A DNA stretch of 38,137 nt, taken from contig CAMZKW010000001.1 of NCBI GenBank assembly GCA_947311625.1, positions 79,776-117,912 of the forward strand. The letters run 5' to 3'. The notes beneath the pieces were generated by a model that was given only the letters and a program-made list of their open reading frames with translations, did not search any database and was not told the DNA's origin. Within the stretch, counting starts at the first letter, position 1. Every line of letters starts with the position of its first letter. The position numbers were made by a program, and so were the translations under genes. Below, piece by piece: positions 21,001 through 29,572 of the stretch. The stretch is from Candidatus Campbelliibacteriota bacterium. Its GTDB lineage: Bacteria > Patescibacteriota > Minisyncoccia > Phycocordibacterales > GCA-2747955.

Positions 21001-21617
21001 TTTCTGAAATAGTTTGAGAAAAAATCTCAAGAGAGGGTGATAAAAAATCAGTTCATTTAGAAAATTGAAGCGAAGAAGAAGAAGGTTTGATTTCAAAAGC
21101 TTTTAATTCTTTGAACCCTCTGGAAGAAGATATGAATGTTTTAAGAGATATGGTTACTCTTGGTCTTGAATCAAGAGTTTCCACTGGGTTTAAAGTAAGA
21201 CAACCTTTAAGAAAAATTGTTTTTATTGGTGATAGATTTAAAAATATTGATAAATCTGAAGAGTTAAAAGAAATTTTACTTGATGAATTAAATATAAAAG
21301 AAATTGAAATACAAAAAGGTGAAAAAGAGAAAGCTGAACTAGACACAAAACTAGATGATGAATTAATAAAAGAAGGAAAATATCGTGAATTTTTAAGAAT
21401 AGTTCAATCAATGAGAAAAAAAGCAGGGATGTCCGTTGAAGAAATAGCTGAATTAAAAATTGATATTGAGGAAACCAAAAGAGATTTTATTGATGATAAT
21501 CTGGAGAATTTAAATAAAGTAGCTGGAATAAAAAATATTAACTATTCTTCCATAGAGGGGGAAGATGATTTACAAAAAGTAAATGATATTGAATTCAAGA
21601 TAATTTTAATTAAATAA
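18048..21617 (+). CDS. ileS: Isoleucyl-tRNA synthetase with inserted histidine-phosphatase domain
   Basis: A 1189-residue class I synthetase that charges tRNA-Ile. I count 23 TGA codons read as Trp against three TGG, many at invariant positions: [70 protein letters not shown]. The HIGH motif is HYGH (residues 56-59) after DGPPFATG; the KMSKS motif is at 819-823. The CP1 editing region (TTTPWTLPGN, STRDWA) and an anticodon-binding region ([22 protein letters not shown]) are present; the long acidic C-terminal half resembles the archaeal/eukaryotic-like IleRS type 2. Between PLPVWK and HRPYIDKI, normally about 40 residues apart, lies an extra domain of about 190 residues (see next entry). Monocistronic, closed by a GC-rich terminator. 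Confidence 0.96.
19530..20190 (+). other. Histidine-phosphatase (phosphoglycerate-mutase-like) domain inside IleRS
   Basis: About residues 495-714 of the synthetase. The catalytic motifs are complete: [11 protein letters not shown] (Arg506, His507, Glu509), [11 protein letters not shown] (Arg570), [14 protein letters not shown] (Glu596, the likely proton donor) and [10 protein letters not shown] (His663). This is a branch-1 histidine phosphatase-type signature. TGA-Trp codons occur inside it (SYWKEN, KEWGES), so it is integrated with the host gene's code. Substrate unknown; a role in proofreading or in nucleotide turnover is speculation. Confidence 0.88.
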
Positions 21618-21631
21618 TTTTTTAAAAAAAT

Positions 21632-21664
21632 AAAGGTCGCGCCAAAGGCGCGACCTTTTTTTAA
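21632..21664 (+). terminator. GC-rich terminator after ileS
   Basis: A perfect 12-bp stem AAAGGTCGCGCC/GGCGCGACCTTT with an AAA loop, followed by Ts. Confidence 0.9.
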
Positions 21665-21687
21665 AAATTGAAAAAGAAATATTTTTT

Positions 21688-21696
21688 TGATATAAT
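21688..21696 (+). promoter_or_regulatory. Extended -10 promoter of greA
   Basis: TGA-TATAAT with six bases to the ATG at 21703; leaderless geometry. Confidence 0.75.
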
Positions 21697-21702
21697 GTTT
21701 TT

Positions 21703-22158
21703 ATGACTTATTACTTGACTAAAGAAAAAAAGAAAGAATTAGAAAAAGAATTAAAAGAACTGATAGGGAAAGGTAGAAAAGATATTGCTGAAAGATTGGA
21801 TGAGGCAAAAGAATTAGGCGACTTAAAGGAGAATGCCGAATATCATCAAGCCAGAGAAGACCAAGGTAAAATGGAAGCACGAATTGAGGAGATTGAAGTT
21901 GTCCTAAAGGAATCAGAAATTATTCAACATAAAAATAAAGATATTATAGAAATTGGATCAAAAGTTGAATTAAAAAAGGACGGAAAAAAGAAAAATTTTG
22001 AAATAGTTGGAAGACAGGAAGTAGATATTTTACTTGGAAAAATAGCTTTTGATGCACCTCTATCTAAATATCTACTTGGTAAGAAGAAGGGGGATAAATT
22101 TATTTTTGAAGCACCAAATGGTGATAAAGTTAATTATGAGATATTAAAAGTTTCATAA
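21703..22158 (+). CDS. greA: Transcription elongation factor GreA
   Basis: A 151-residue factor that rescues backtracked RNA polymerase by stimulating transcript cleavage. The N-terminal coiled coil (about residues 5-75) carries the conserved tip RLDEAKELGDLKENAEYHQA with the Asp and Glu of DLxEN that coordinate the catalytic Mg. The C-terminal FKBP-like domain ends PLSKYLLGKKKGDKFIFEAP, which matches the family 'SPLGRALLGKKVGDEV' region. Length is normal. No Trp. Single-gene unit with promoter and terminator. Confidence 0.96.
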   Translation: MTYYLTKEKKKELEKELKELIGKGRKDIAERLDEAKELGDLKENAEYHQAREDQGKMEARIEEIEVVLKESEIIQHKNKDIIEIGSKVELKKDGKKKNFEIVGRQEVDILLGKIAFDAPLSKYLLGKKKGDKFIFEAPNGDKVNYEILKVS

Positions 22159-22177
22159 TTTTTTTAATTGAAAAAAT

Positions 22178-22257
22178 AAAAAAACAATAAATATATTTTG
22201 TAAATAAATAATGTAGTAAAAATAGTATATCCATGTACTCTATTTTTATTGTTTTTT
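22178..22257 (+). terminator. Long AT-rich hairpin region after greA
   Basis: ACAATAAA near 22184-22191 can pair with TTTATTGT near 22245-22252, and AAAAATAG (22218-22225) with CTATTTTT (22240-22247). The two stems share the 3' arm, so they are alternatives; a T run follows. Confidence 0.55.
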
Positions 22258-22267
22258 TATTAAAATA

Positions 22268-22276
22268 TGTTATAAT
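22268..22276 (+). promoter_or_regulatory. Extended -10 promoter of the rpsB-tsf operon
   Basis: TGT-TATAAT about 78 nt before the rpsB ATG, so this transcript has a real leader. Confidence 0.7.
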
Positions 22277-22282
22277 TTTTCC

Positions 22283-22354
22283 ATATTAATTCAGTTAATA
22301 AAAGGGATTGGACTGAGATTAATAATTAAAATATAATCCCTGAATATAAAAAAT
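22283..22354 (+). promoter_or_regulatory. Structured 5' leader of rpsB (candidate autoregulatory element)
   Basis: The outer arm ATTCA (22289-22293) pairs with TGAAT (22341-22345) and the inner arm GGGATT (22304-22309) pairs with AATCCC (22335-22340), with a bulge on the 5' side. Ribosomal protein leaders often bind the encoded protein; that role here is inferred. Confidence 0.45.
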
Positions 22355-23023
22355 ATGACAAAAAATATTATAGATGAGTTATTTTCAAAAGGAGCACATT
22401 TTGGATACTCAAAAACAAGAAGACAGCCTTCAGCTAAAGAATTAATTTTTGGAACAAAAGAAGGTTTAGATATTATTAATTTAGAAAAAACTGCTTTGGC
22501 AATAGAAGAAGCAAAAACTAAATTAAAAGATATTACTTCAAAAGGAGGTAAAATTATTTTCGTAGGAAATAAAGCGGAAATTAAAGACTTAACTCCAGAA
22601 TTATCAAAATCAGGTTCAATTTTTTACGTAAGTAATAGATGAATTGGTGGAACTTTAACTAACTTTAGAGAAATACAAAAAAGAATTAAAAAATTAGCTC
22701 TTTTAATTAAAGATTCTGAAACAGGTGAATTTGCAAAATTTACTAAAAAAGAGGCTCTTAGAAAAGAGAAAGAAATTATTAAATTAAAGAAGTATTATGA
22801 AGGTTTATTAAATATGTTTGATAAACCAAAAGCAATTGTTGTTGTTGATGCAGCTGAAGAATCAATTGCCGTTGAAGAAGCTAAAAAAATTGGTATTCCA
22901 GTAATTTCAATTTCAAATACAGACAACGATATTTCAAATATTGAATTTCCTATTTTGGCAAATGATAGATCAAGATCAACAATCAAATTTATTATCGAAG
23001 AATTATTTTCAGTTATTAAATAA
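22355..23023 (+). CDS. rpsB: Small ribosomal subunit protein S2
   Basis: A 222-residue S2, on the short side of the family. GAHFGYSKTRRQPSAKELIF, the KGGKIIFVGNK strand, SNRWIGGTLTNFREIQ and DAAEESIAVEEAKKIGIPVISI are all standard S2 blocks. The Trp of RWIGG (TGA at 22640) is the near-universal S2 'RWLGG' Trp, and so is an independent proof of the code change. No Shine-Dalgarno precedes the ATG. It is followed 20 nt later by tsf, the classical rpsB-tsf operon. Confidence 0.97.
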
Positions 23024-23043
23024 TAAAATTAAATAAAATATAT

Positions 23044-23808
23044 ATGACAGATATTTCAATAGACTTAGTAAAAGAACTAAGAGCAGTAACTGGAGTTTCA
23101 ATTATGCAATGTAAAAAAGCATTGGTGGAAGCAGAAGGTGACATGGAAAAAGCAAAAATTGCTTTAACAAAAAAATCAGGTGAAGTGGCTGCTAAAAAAG
23201 GGGATAGAGAATTAGGAGCAGGAGCTATAGTGGTTAAAAAAGATAATGGAAAAACAATTTTACTTGAATTTTCATGTGAGACAGACTTTGTCGCTAAAAA
23301 TGATGACTTCAAAGAGGTTGCAGAAAAAGTTGCTTTAGCTGTTTTGAATGGAGAAGATACTAAAACTTTAATTTCAGAAGCTACTTTAAAATTTGGTGAA
23401 AGATCAGAAATTACTCGTTCAGAAATTTTTGAATCTGAAAACTTAGGTGTTTATGTTCATTCAGGTGGGGTAGGAACAATTGTAGAATTTTCATCTTCAG
23501 TGGATGAAGATTTTGGAAAAGATATTGCAATGCATATAACTGCACAAAATCCAAAATATTTATCTAAGGATGATATCTCTCCAGAAGAAAAAGAAAAAAC
23601 TACAGATACTTTAAGAGAGGAGGTTGCAGATAAACCAGCAGAAATGCAAGATAAAATTTTAGAAGGAAAAATAAATGCTTTCTTTAAAGAAAGAGTTCTT
23701 TTTACTCAAGGTTTTATTAAAGACCCATCAAAAACAATTGAAACTTTACTTTCAGAAAAAGGAGTTGAGATTGTAAAATTTGTGAGGTTTGCAGTTGGTG
23801 AAATATAA
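23044..23808 (+). CDS. tsf: Translation elongation factor EF-Ts
   Basis: A 254-residue guanine-nucleotide exchange factor for EF-Tu. The N-terminal UBA-like domain is ISIDLVKELRAVTGVSIMQC, ending KKALVEAEGDMEKA, and the conserved EFSCETDFVAKNDDF motif that contacts EF-Tu is intact. The dimerisation/core region includes VYVHSGGVGTIVEFS, HITAQNPKYLS and FFKERVLFTQGFIKDPSKTI. No Trp. Co-transcribed with rpsB across a 20-nt spacer that lacks a Shine-Dalgarno. Confidence 0.97.
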   Translation: MTDISIDLVKELRAVTGVSIMQCKKALVEAEGDMEKAKIALTKKSGEVAAKKGDRELGAGAIVVKKDNGKTILLEFSCETDFVAKNDDFKEVAEKVALAVLNGEDTKTLISEATLKFGERSEITRSEIFESENLGVYVHSGGVGTIVEFSSSVDEDFGKDIAMHITAQNPKYLSKDDISPEEKEKTTDTLREEVADKPAEMQDKILEGKINAFFKERVLFTQGFIKDPSKTIETLLSEKGVEIVKFVRFAVGEI

Positions 23809-23856
23809 AAAAATGTGGAAAAACTATATATTTAACTTGAATTTTTTAAAAGTTTT

Positions 23857-23864
23857 GATATAAT
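23857..23864 (+). promoter_or_regulatory. -10 promoter of the tRNA-Thr transcript
   Basis: TG..TATAAT (TATAAT at 23859-23864) places the start near 23871, about 125 nt before the tRNA. Confidence 0.6.
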
Positions 23865-23865
23865 A

Positions 23866-23900
23866 GTTTCACTTCACCAGAATAGCTTAAGTTTGTAGAA
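23866..23900 (+). repeat. Partial copy of the tRNA-Thr 5' end and its flank
   Basis: This stretch matches 23987-24020 closely over about 35 nt: GTTTCACTTC, then CCAGAATAGCT, then AGTT-GTAGA with few differences. It covers the tRNA acceptor 5' arm and D arm plus 10 nt of upstream sequence. Confidence 0.75.
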
Positions 23901-23975
23901 GGAGAAAATAATTTATTTTATTTTCGAGTCACCTTAAGGCGTCTGCTGTATTTTAAGTTAGAGGAACGACTGGTT
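23871..23975 (+). ncRNA. Candidate structured RNA in the tRNA-Thr leader
   Basis: ACCAG (23876-23880) can pair with CTGGT (23970-23974), TAGCTTAA (23883-23890) with TTAAGTTA (23953-23960), and GAAAATAA (23904-23911) with TTATTTTC (23918-23925). The fold would be a closed multibranch structure ending just before the tRNA. It includes TTCGAGTC, a T-loop-like string. It may be a degenerate tRNA or a leader element; the function is unknown. The remaining part of the gap from 23809 to 23856 shows no gene. Confidence 0.35.
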
Positions 23976-23996
23976 TAAAAATTTTCGTTTCACTTC

Positions 23997-24069
23997 GCCA
24001 GAATAGCTCAGTTGGTAGAGCAACCGCCTTGTAAGCGGTAGGTCTCCAGTTCAAATCTGGATTCTGGCT
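23997..24069 (+). tRNA. tRNA-Thr (anticodon UGU)
   Basis: A full cloverleaf: acceptor GCCAGAA/TTCTGGC, T8-A9, D stem GCTC/GAGC, anticodon stem ACCGC/GCGGT with loop CTTGTAA (anticodon TGT at 24030-24032), T stem TCCAG/CTGGA with loop TTCAAAT, discriminator T. CCA is not encoded. Confidence 0.97.
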
Positions 24070-24076
24070 CAAAAAT

Positions 24077-24107
24077 AAAAAAACTCTTTAATTAGAGTTT
24101 TTTTTAT
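24077..24107 (+). terminator. Terminator after tRNA-Thr
   Basis: AAAAACTCT/AGAGTTTTT stem (24079-24087 with 24094-24102) followed by Ts. Confidence 0.85.
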
Positions 24108-24120
24108 TTTATTTAAAAAA

Positions 24121-24129
24121 TGTTATTAT
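24121..24129 (+). promoter_or_regulatory. Extended -10 promoter of the HAD hydrolase gene
   Basis: TGT-TATTAT with six bases to the ATG at 24136. Confidence 0.55.
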
Positions 24130-24135
24130 AAAATT

Positions 24136-24729
24136 ATGAAAAATATTAAAAATATAATTTTTGATTTTGATGGTGTTTTGATAAAAAATACTAAAATTCT
24201 TTTAGAAACTCACAGAAAAACTTTAGGTCCTTTTTCCGAAGAAAATTTTAGAAAATTATTTAATGGTAATACGGCGGAAGAACTAGAAAAACATAAAATA
24301 AAAAATATGAATTTATTTTGAGATGAATGAAAGAAAATTTTAGAAAATTGAATTATAGACCAGGAAACTTTAAATTTTTTAAAAAATAATAAAAAAAATA
24401 ATTTTATAATTTCTTCAAATAAAGAATATATTTTAAATAAAATTTTAGAAAATTCAAATATAGAAAATTTATTTTTAGATGTTCTTGGTTCAGAAACTCA
24501 TAAATTAAAAACTAAAAAGTTTATTTTATTAAAAGAAAAATTTAATTTAAATTTTAAAGAGACAGTATTTATAACTGATTCTTTGGGTGATTTAAAGGAA
24601 GCATCTGAATTTCCTGAATTAAAAACCATAGGAGTCACCTGAGGTGTTCATTGTAGAAAAAATTTAAAAAAAGGGATTCCTGATTTTATTTCTGATTCTT
24701 GAGATGAAATTAAAAAAATATTAAATTAA
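24136..24729 (+). CDS. HAD-superfamily hydrolase
   Basis: A 197-residue phosphatase-like protein with five TGA-Trp codons (LFWDEWKK, ENWIID, VTWGVH, DSWDEI). Motif I is FDFDGVLIKN (Asp10 and Asp12 nucleophile/acid), motif II is FIISSNKEY, the motif III Lys region is HKLKTKKFILLKEK, and motif IV is VFITDSLGDLKEA. GVTWGVH near the end matches the phosphoglycolate-phosphatase-like 'GVTWG' turn and again places Trp at a TGA. The cap domain is small and helical. Substrate unknown. Single-gene unit between tRNA-Thr and atpG. Confidence 0.85.
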
Positions 24730-24865
24730 AATTACTGGAATTTAAAAATTAGTTTATTCAAAACTTAAATTTTGCAAACTAAATAATTTATATTAAAAAG
24801 AAAAATTTGTGGAGACTAGGTTCAAGATTTAATCTAAGATTTTACTTTTTTTCATTATAAAAAAA

Positions 24866-24874
24866 TGATATAAT
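24866..24874 (+). promoter_or_regulatory. Extended -10 promoter of atpG
   Basis: TGA-TATAAT, twelve bases before the ATG at 24887. The preceding gap (24730-24860) has a weak TTAGTTT/AAACTAA inverted repeat and no gene. Confidence 0.7.
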
Positions 24875-24886
24875 TCTGAATATATT

Positions 24887-25825
24887 ATGGCCAATTTAAA
24901 AAAATTAAAAGAAAAAATTTCTTCTTTCAATAAAACTGCTAAGGTTACAAAGGCGATGGAATCTATATCAGCTATTAAAATGAGAAAGGCTCAACAGGAA
25001 ACTGTAGAGGCAAGATTCTATGCATTTAAGATATTTGGAATTCTAAAGAGGCTTTCCCATATAATTAGTGAAAATGTTGATTCTGTTTTTCAATCAGTAT
25101 TACCTAAAGATGGAAGAATTTTAATATTATTTATAACACCAGATAAAGGATTAACTGGTGGAATGAATACTTTTTTAAATAAAAAAGTATTAGAGGTTGT
25201 AGATGCAAAAAAAATAAACAAGGAAGAATTAGACTTTATTGTTGTTGGAAAAAAAGGATATGAATTTTTAAAAAGAGAAAATTTCAATGTTATTAAATAT
25301 TTTGAAGATATTAATGAAAAATCAGATTTAGAAAATATTTCAGAAGTTTCTAATTATATTAAAAAATTATATAAAACTAAACAAGGGGAATACAAGAAAG
25401 TTATTTCAATATATACTGAATTTATAAATACTTCAGAACAAAAAACTATTTCAAAAACGATATTGCCTGTTATTTATGAAAATGTAAAAGAAATTGTTAA
25501 ATCAATTAGGCCAACAAAGGGAAAGTACTCTAATTTAGATGAGATTATTATTGATGATAAAGATGTCCCAGCATATATTTTTGAACCAAATATTGAAGAA
25601 GTTTTGAAAAAATTAATTCCCTACATTTTAAATATTGAGGTATACTATTCTCTTTTAGAATCTTTCGCTTCGGAACATTCTGCTAGAATGGTAGCTATGA
25701 AAAATGCAACTGAAAAAGCTCAGGAAAAAGCTGAAGATAGTAGAAAGCAATTCAACAGAGAAAGGCAGTCAAAAATTACTCAAGAAATCTCAGAAATTGT
25801 TTCAGGAATGGAGTCTATGAAATAG
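24887..25825 (+). CDS. atpG: F1F0 ATP synthase gamma subunit
   Basis: A 312-residue rotor shaft subunit of the F1 sector. The N-terminal helix KISSFNKTAKVTKAMESISA and the C-terminal helix LLESFASEHSARMVAMKNAT, ending EKAEDSRKQFNRERQSKITQEI, are the conserved coiled-coil parts of gamma. The middle (ILILFITPDKGLTGGMNT) is the typical 'DRGLCGGLN' strand. No Trp. Unlike the usual atpAGD order, atpA is not adjacent, gyrA follows, and atpD lies about 7.5 kb downstream; each has its own promoter. The stop codon is inside a terminator hairpin. Confidence 0.95.
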   Translation: MANLKKLKEKISSFNKTAKVTKAMESISAIKMRKAQQETVEARFYAFKIFGILKRLSHIISENVDSVFQSVLPKDGRILILFITPDKGLTGGMNTFLNKKVLEVVDAKKINKEELDFIVVGKKGYEFLKRENFNVIKYFEDINEKSDLENISEVSNYIKKLYKTKQGEYKKVISIYTEFINTSEQKTISKTILPVIYENVKEIVKSIRPTKGKYSNLDEIIIDDKDVPAYIFEPNIEEVLKKLIPYILNIEVYYSLLESFASEHSARMVAMKNATEKAQEKAEDSRKQFNRERQSKITQEISEIVSGMESMK

Positions 25826-25850
25826 TTATATATAACTATTTTTTATTTTT
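25821..25850 (+). terminator. Terminator containing the atpG stop codon
   Basis: A perfect 20-nt palindrome AATAGTTATA/TATAACTATT (25821-25840) followed by Ts; TAG is at 25823-25825. Confidence 0.8.
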
Positions 25851-25866
25851 AAAAATAAGTTATATT

Positions 25867-25875
25867 TGATATAAT
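25867..25875 (+). promoter_or_regulatory. Extended -10 promoter of gyrA
   Basis: TGA-TATAAT, nineteen bases before the ATG at 25895, giving a short leader. Confidence 0.65.
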
Positions 25876-25894
25876 AAGTTTATAAAAAATAATT

Positions 25895-28354
25895 ATGAAA
25901 GAAGAAAATAATGAGAAAAAAATGAATGAAATGGGAGAGAGAATTTTAGGAACTTCCATTGTGGACCAAATGAAACAATCTTACATTGATTATGCCATGT
26001 CAGTTATTACAGATAGGGCATTACCTGATGTAAGAGATGGAATGAAACCAGTTCATAGAAGGGTGGTTTATGCAATGCATAAAAATGGACTTTATTCTAC
26101 TGCTAAATTTCAAAAGTCAGCCAGGGTTGTCGGAGATGTAATTGGTAAATATCACCCTCATGGAGATACCGCTGTTTATTTAACTATGGTGGGGATGGCT
26201 CAGGATTTTACTTATAGATATCCTATTGTTTGAGGTCAGGGAAACTTTGGTTCTATTGATGGAGATTCTCCAGCGGCTCATAGGTATACTGAAGCAAAAA
26301 TGCAAAAAATCGCCAATTCTATTTTGGCAGATATTGAAAAAGATACTGTTGATTTTCAACCAAATTATGACGGAGTTGAAACTGAACCAACTGTTTTGCC
26401 AACCAGAGTTCCACTTTTACTTTTAAATGGTGGTCTTGGAATTGCTGTGGGTATGGCCACAAATATTCCTCCACATAATTTAAGAGAAGTGGTGGGAGCA
26501 ACAAAGGAATTAATTGATAATCCAGATGCATCCATAAAAGATTTATTAAAACATATAAAAGGACCTGACTTTCCATTGGGTGGAACAATCTTTAATCAAA
26601 AAGATATTCAAATTGCCTATGAGTCTGGTAGGGGTGGAATAGTAGCAAGGGGTGATGCTGAAATTGAAGAAACATCGGGGGGTGCTTCACAAATAGTTAT
26701 AACTTCACTTCCTTTTAGGGTCAATAAGTCTAATTTTGTTGAAAAAATAGCTCAATTATTTAGAGATAAAAAATTGATTGGATTAAAGGATTTAAGGGAT
26801 GAGTCCACTGCTGATATTAGGGTTGTTGTGGAATTAAAAAGGGGTGCATTTCCTCAAAAAATTCTTAATACAATTTATAAAAATACTCAATTGGAGGAAA
26901 AATTTAATTTTAATATAGTTGCCCTTGTAGATGGTGTACCAAGGACATTAAATTTAAAAGATATTCTTGAAGAATTTATAAAACACAGAAGAAATGTTGT
27001 TACGAGAGCAATAGAATTTGATTTGAAGAAAGCAGAAGCGAGAGCTCATATTTTAGAAGGTTTGAAAAAAGCTCTGGATAATATTGATGAGGTAATTAAA
27101 ATTATTAAAAAATCAAAAGATGTCCCAACTGCTTCTAAAAATTTAATTGATAAATTTAAATTTTCTGAAATTCAAGCAAAGGCTATTTTAGAAATGAGAC
27201 TTTCAAAATTAGCAAACTTGGAAAGACAAAAAATTGAAGATGAATTAGCTGAACTTTTAAAATTAATAAAAGAATTAACTTCGACACTTGCTTCTCCTAA
27301 AAAAATAATGAATATTGTTAAGGAACAAATGGATGAAGTTGTTGAAAAATATGGAGATGAAAGGAGAACAAAAGTTAGTCCAACAGCCGTGGGAGATTTT
27401 AATGCCGAGGATTTAATTGCAGATGAGCAAAGCACTTTAGTTTTAACTGAAGGCGGATATTTAAAAAGAACAAATCCATCTGAGTTCAAATCTCAAAAGA
27501 GAGGAGGTAAAGGTGTTTCAGATATGAATACAAAGGATGATGATGTTATTTCTGAATTTATTACAGCTTCAACTCACTCAGATATTTTATTCTTTTCATC
27601 TAAAGGTAAAGTTTATAGAACAAAAATGTATGAACTTCCAGAAGGTAAGAGGAGTACGAAGGGAAAATTTATTTCTAATTTCTTACCACTTGAAGATGGA
27701 GAAAAAGTAACTTCTGTTCTTGCTCTTACAAAAGACCAGAAAGATAGTGTTGATTCTCTTATGATGGTTACAAAAAATGGTTCTATAAAAAAAACAGAAG
27801 CAAAATCATTTTTTGAGGTTAGAAAAAATGGATTGATAGCAATTAATTTAAAAGATGATGATGAGTTAATTGATGCCAGATTTATTAAAGATATAGACAC
27901 TGTTCTTTTGGCTTCAGCTGATGGTAAAGGTATTCACTTTAAAACAGATGATATTAGAGCAATGGGGAGAACAGCTGGTGGTGTTAGAGGAATAAAACTA
28001 GCAAAGGCTGATAAAGTTGTTTCTATGACAATTATTTCTCCCGAAGAAAAAGAAAATGAAATGTTAATTATTTCTCAGCATGGATACGGAAAGAAGACAA
28101 AAATTTCTGAATTTAAGATTCAAGGTAGAGGTGGTTCTGGTATAAAGATAATTAAAGTTACAGAAAAAACTGGGGCTTTGGTTGGGGCAAAACTTTTAAA
28201 AGAAGATCATTCTGAAGTAATTGCTATGTCGAAAAATTCTCAAGTAATTAGAACTTCTTTGGATTCAATCTCAACTCTTGGAAGAGACACTCAGGGCGTG
28301 AGAATAATGAAATTAAAGGATGATGATTCAGTTGTTTCATTTGTTAGGTTTTAA
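25895..28354 (+). CDS. gyrA: DNA gyrase subunit A
   Basis: An 819-residue subunit that cuts and rejoins DNA in negative supercoiling. One TGA-Trp (26231, PIVWGQGNFGS). The breakage-reunion domain has [32 protein letters not shown] and the catalytic Tyr131 in AHRYTEAKM. The C-terminal pinwheel has the GyrA-box-like QKRGGKG (after EFKS), which marks gyrase rather than ParC. In the quinolone-resistance region the sequence is [10 protein letters not shown]: Thr replaces the Ser83 equivalent and Leu replaces the acidic Asp87 equivalent. Gene gyrB is not in the window. The terminator follows directly. Confidence 0.96.
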
Positions 28355-28383
28355 AAAAAATACTTTTAAAAAGTATTTTTTTA
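28354..28383 (+). terminator. Terminator after gyrA
   Basis: AAAAATACTT (28356-28365) pairs with AAGTATTTTT (28371-28380), followed by Ts. Confidence 0.85.
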
Positions 28384-28395
28384 TATTTTAAAAAA

Positions 28396-28404
28396 TGTTA
28401 AAAT
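28396..28404 (+). promoter_or_regulatory. Extended -10 promoter of the pilin-like/GH19 gene
   Basis: TGT-TAAAAT with six bases to the ATG at 28411. Confidence 0.7.
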
Positions 28405-28410
28405 TAAACT

Positions 28411-29568
28411 ATGTTAAAAAAAATATTTACAATAATAACTATTATATTTTTTAGTTTGAGTTTTAGTAATTTTATTTTTGCTGGTAATATAGGTGATTCT
28501 AATTATCAAAAAAAAAATAGTATCTTCCTCGAAAACCTCCCCGGTCTAGAAAATCTAGAATCTGAAACAAAAACTGCTTTCAAAGAAGGAGGAAACACAG
28601 CAAAACCATTAAGAATGTATATAAACTGAATAATAAAAACATCAGTAATACTAGGTTCTATGTTAGCAGTAGCTCTAATAATATATGGAGGTATAAAGTA
28701 TATGACCAGTGTAGCTTTTACAGGAAAAACAGAAGGAAAAGAATATCTAACAAATGCCCTGGGAGGTTTAATATTCCTCATAGGAGGTTATATAATATTT
28801 ATCCAAATAAATCCCAATATACTTAAATTAAATTTCAATGCAGCCGCAGCAGCTATAAACATAGAAGTTAGTGATCAATATTTGAATATGGGGGAGGCGG
28901 AGGAGCCAGATTTGAGTAGTGTTAATGCTGGAGATATAACAGAAGGATCTGTTACCTTTAATCCTTCATCTATAAAACCAACACTCCAGGAAGTTCTTGC
29001 TGTAGCTGAGATAAATACTCCTTTAAGATTTGCTCATTTTATGGCGCAATCAGATCATGAAAGTGCTGGTTTTACATTGTTAACAGAACGTTATCACAGC
29101 TGTACATCTGCAAAGAGGACATGACCTAAACGAATATCTCAAATTAATAATGTGTGTTCTAATTGTAGTGGAAAAATAGATTGTGGTAGAAAAATATTTA
29201 ATGCAGTCTACGGTAATAGAATGGGTAATGGTTCCCCATCAACCGGTGATGGAAATAAATATAGAGGAAGAGGTATCTTGCAAGCCACAGGCAAAAGTGA
29301 GTATTCCTATATTACAAGACAATATTCAAAATATTTTCATACAAGTAAAGATTTTATAAAAAATCCAGATCTCTTAGGACAACCAGAAGATGGTATAAGG
29401 TCGGGTGTTTTAATTTGAATACAAAAAGGAGGGAATGCTAAAGCTGATAGAGGGGCTACAAGAAGTGCAGTTGAGGCAGTAACAAAAGCAATAAATGGTG
29501 GGCAGAATGGTATAGAGAATAGATGAAAATTATTTCAAAAATATTGCAAAGAAGTTAATTGTAATTAA
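28411..29568 (+). CDS. VirB2/TrbC-pilin-like membrane module fused to a GH19 chitinase/lysozyme-like domain
   Basis: A 385-residue protein with four TGA-Trp codons (INWIIK, RTWPKR, LIWIQK, NRWKLF). A signal peptide (about residues 1-24) precedes a mature segment with two transmembrane helices (about 74-92 and 110-128, with YGGIKYM between helix and loop). This helix-loop-helix is like TrbC/VirB2 pilins and similar CPR proteins. Residues about 190-380 are GH19-like: FAHFMAQSDHESAGFTLLTERY with the likely catalytic Glu217 and Glu226, and GDGNKYRGRGILQATGKSEY. GH19 enzymes cleave chitin or peptidoglycan glycans. Several cysteines lie in the catalytic part (SCTSAK, VCSNCSGKIDCGRK) and may form disulphides. 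The DksA/TraR-type gene starts 5 nt after the stop. Domain calls are firm; the pilin role is tentative. Confidence 0.78.
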
Positions 29569-29572
29569 AAAT

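Noticed and set aside
18048-21617. TGA as glycine (code 25, as in Gracilibacteria and Absconditabacteria)
   Set aside because: The TGA codons fall on invariant Trp, not Gly, in IleRS, ValRS, S2, MraY and the M3 peptidase. Gly at these sites is served by GGN codons next to the TGA.
23871-23975. T-box, tmRNA or group I intron in the tRNA-Thr leader
   Set aside because: I find no T-box antiterminator core, no tag ORF and no conserved group I P-Q-R-S elements.
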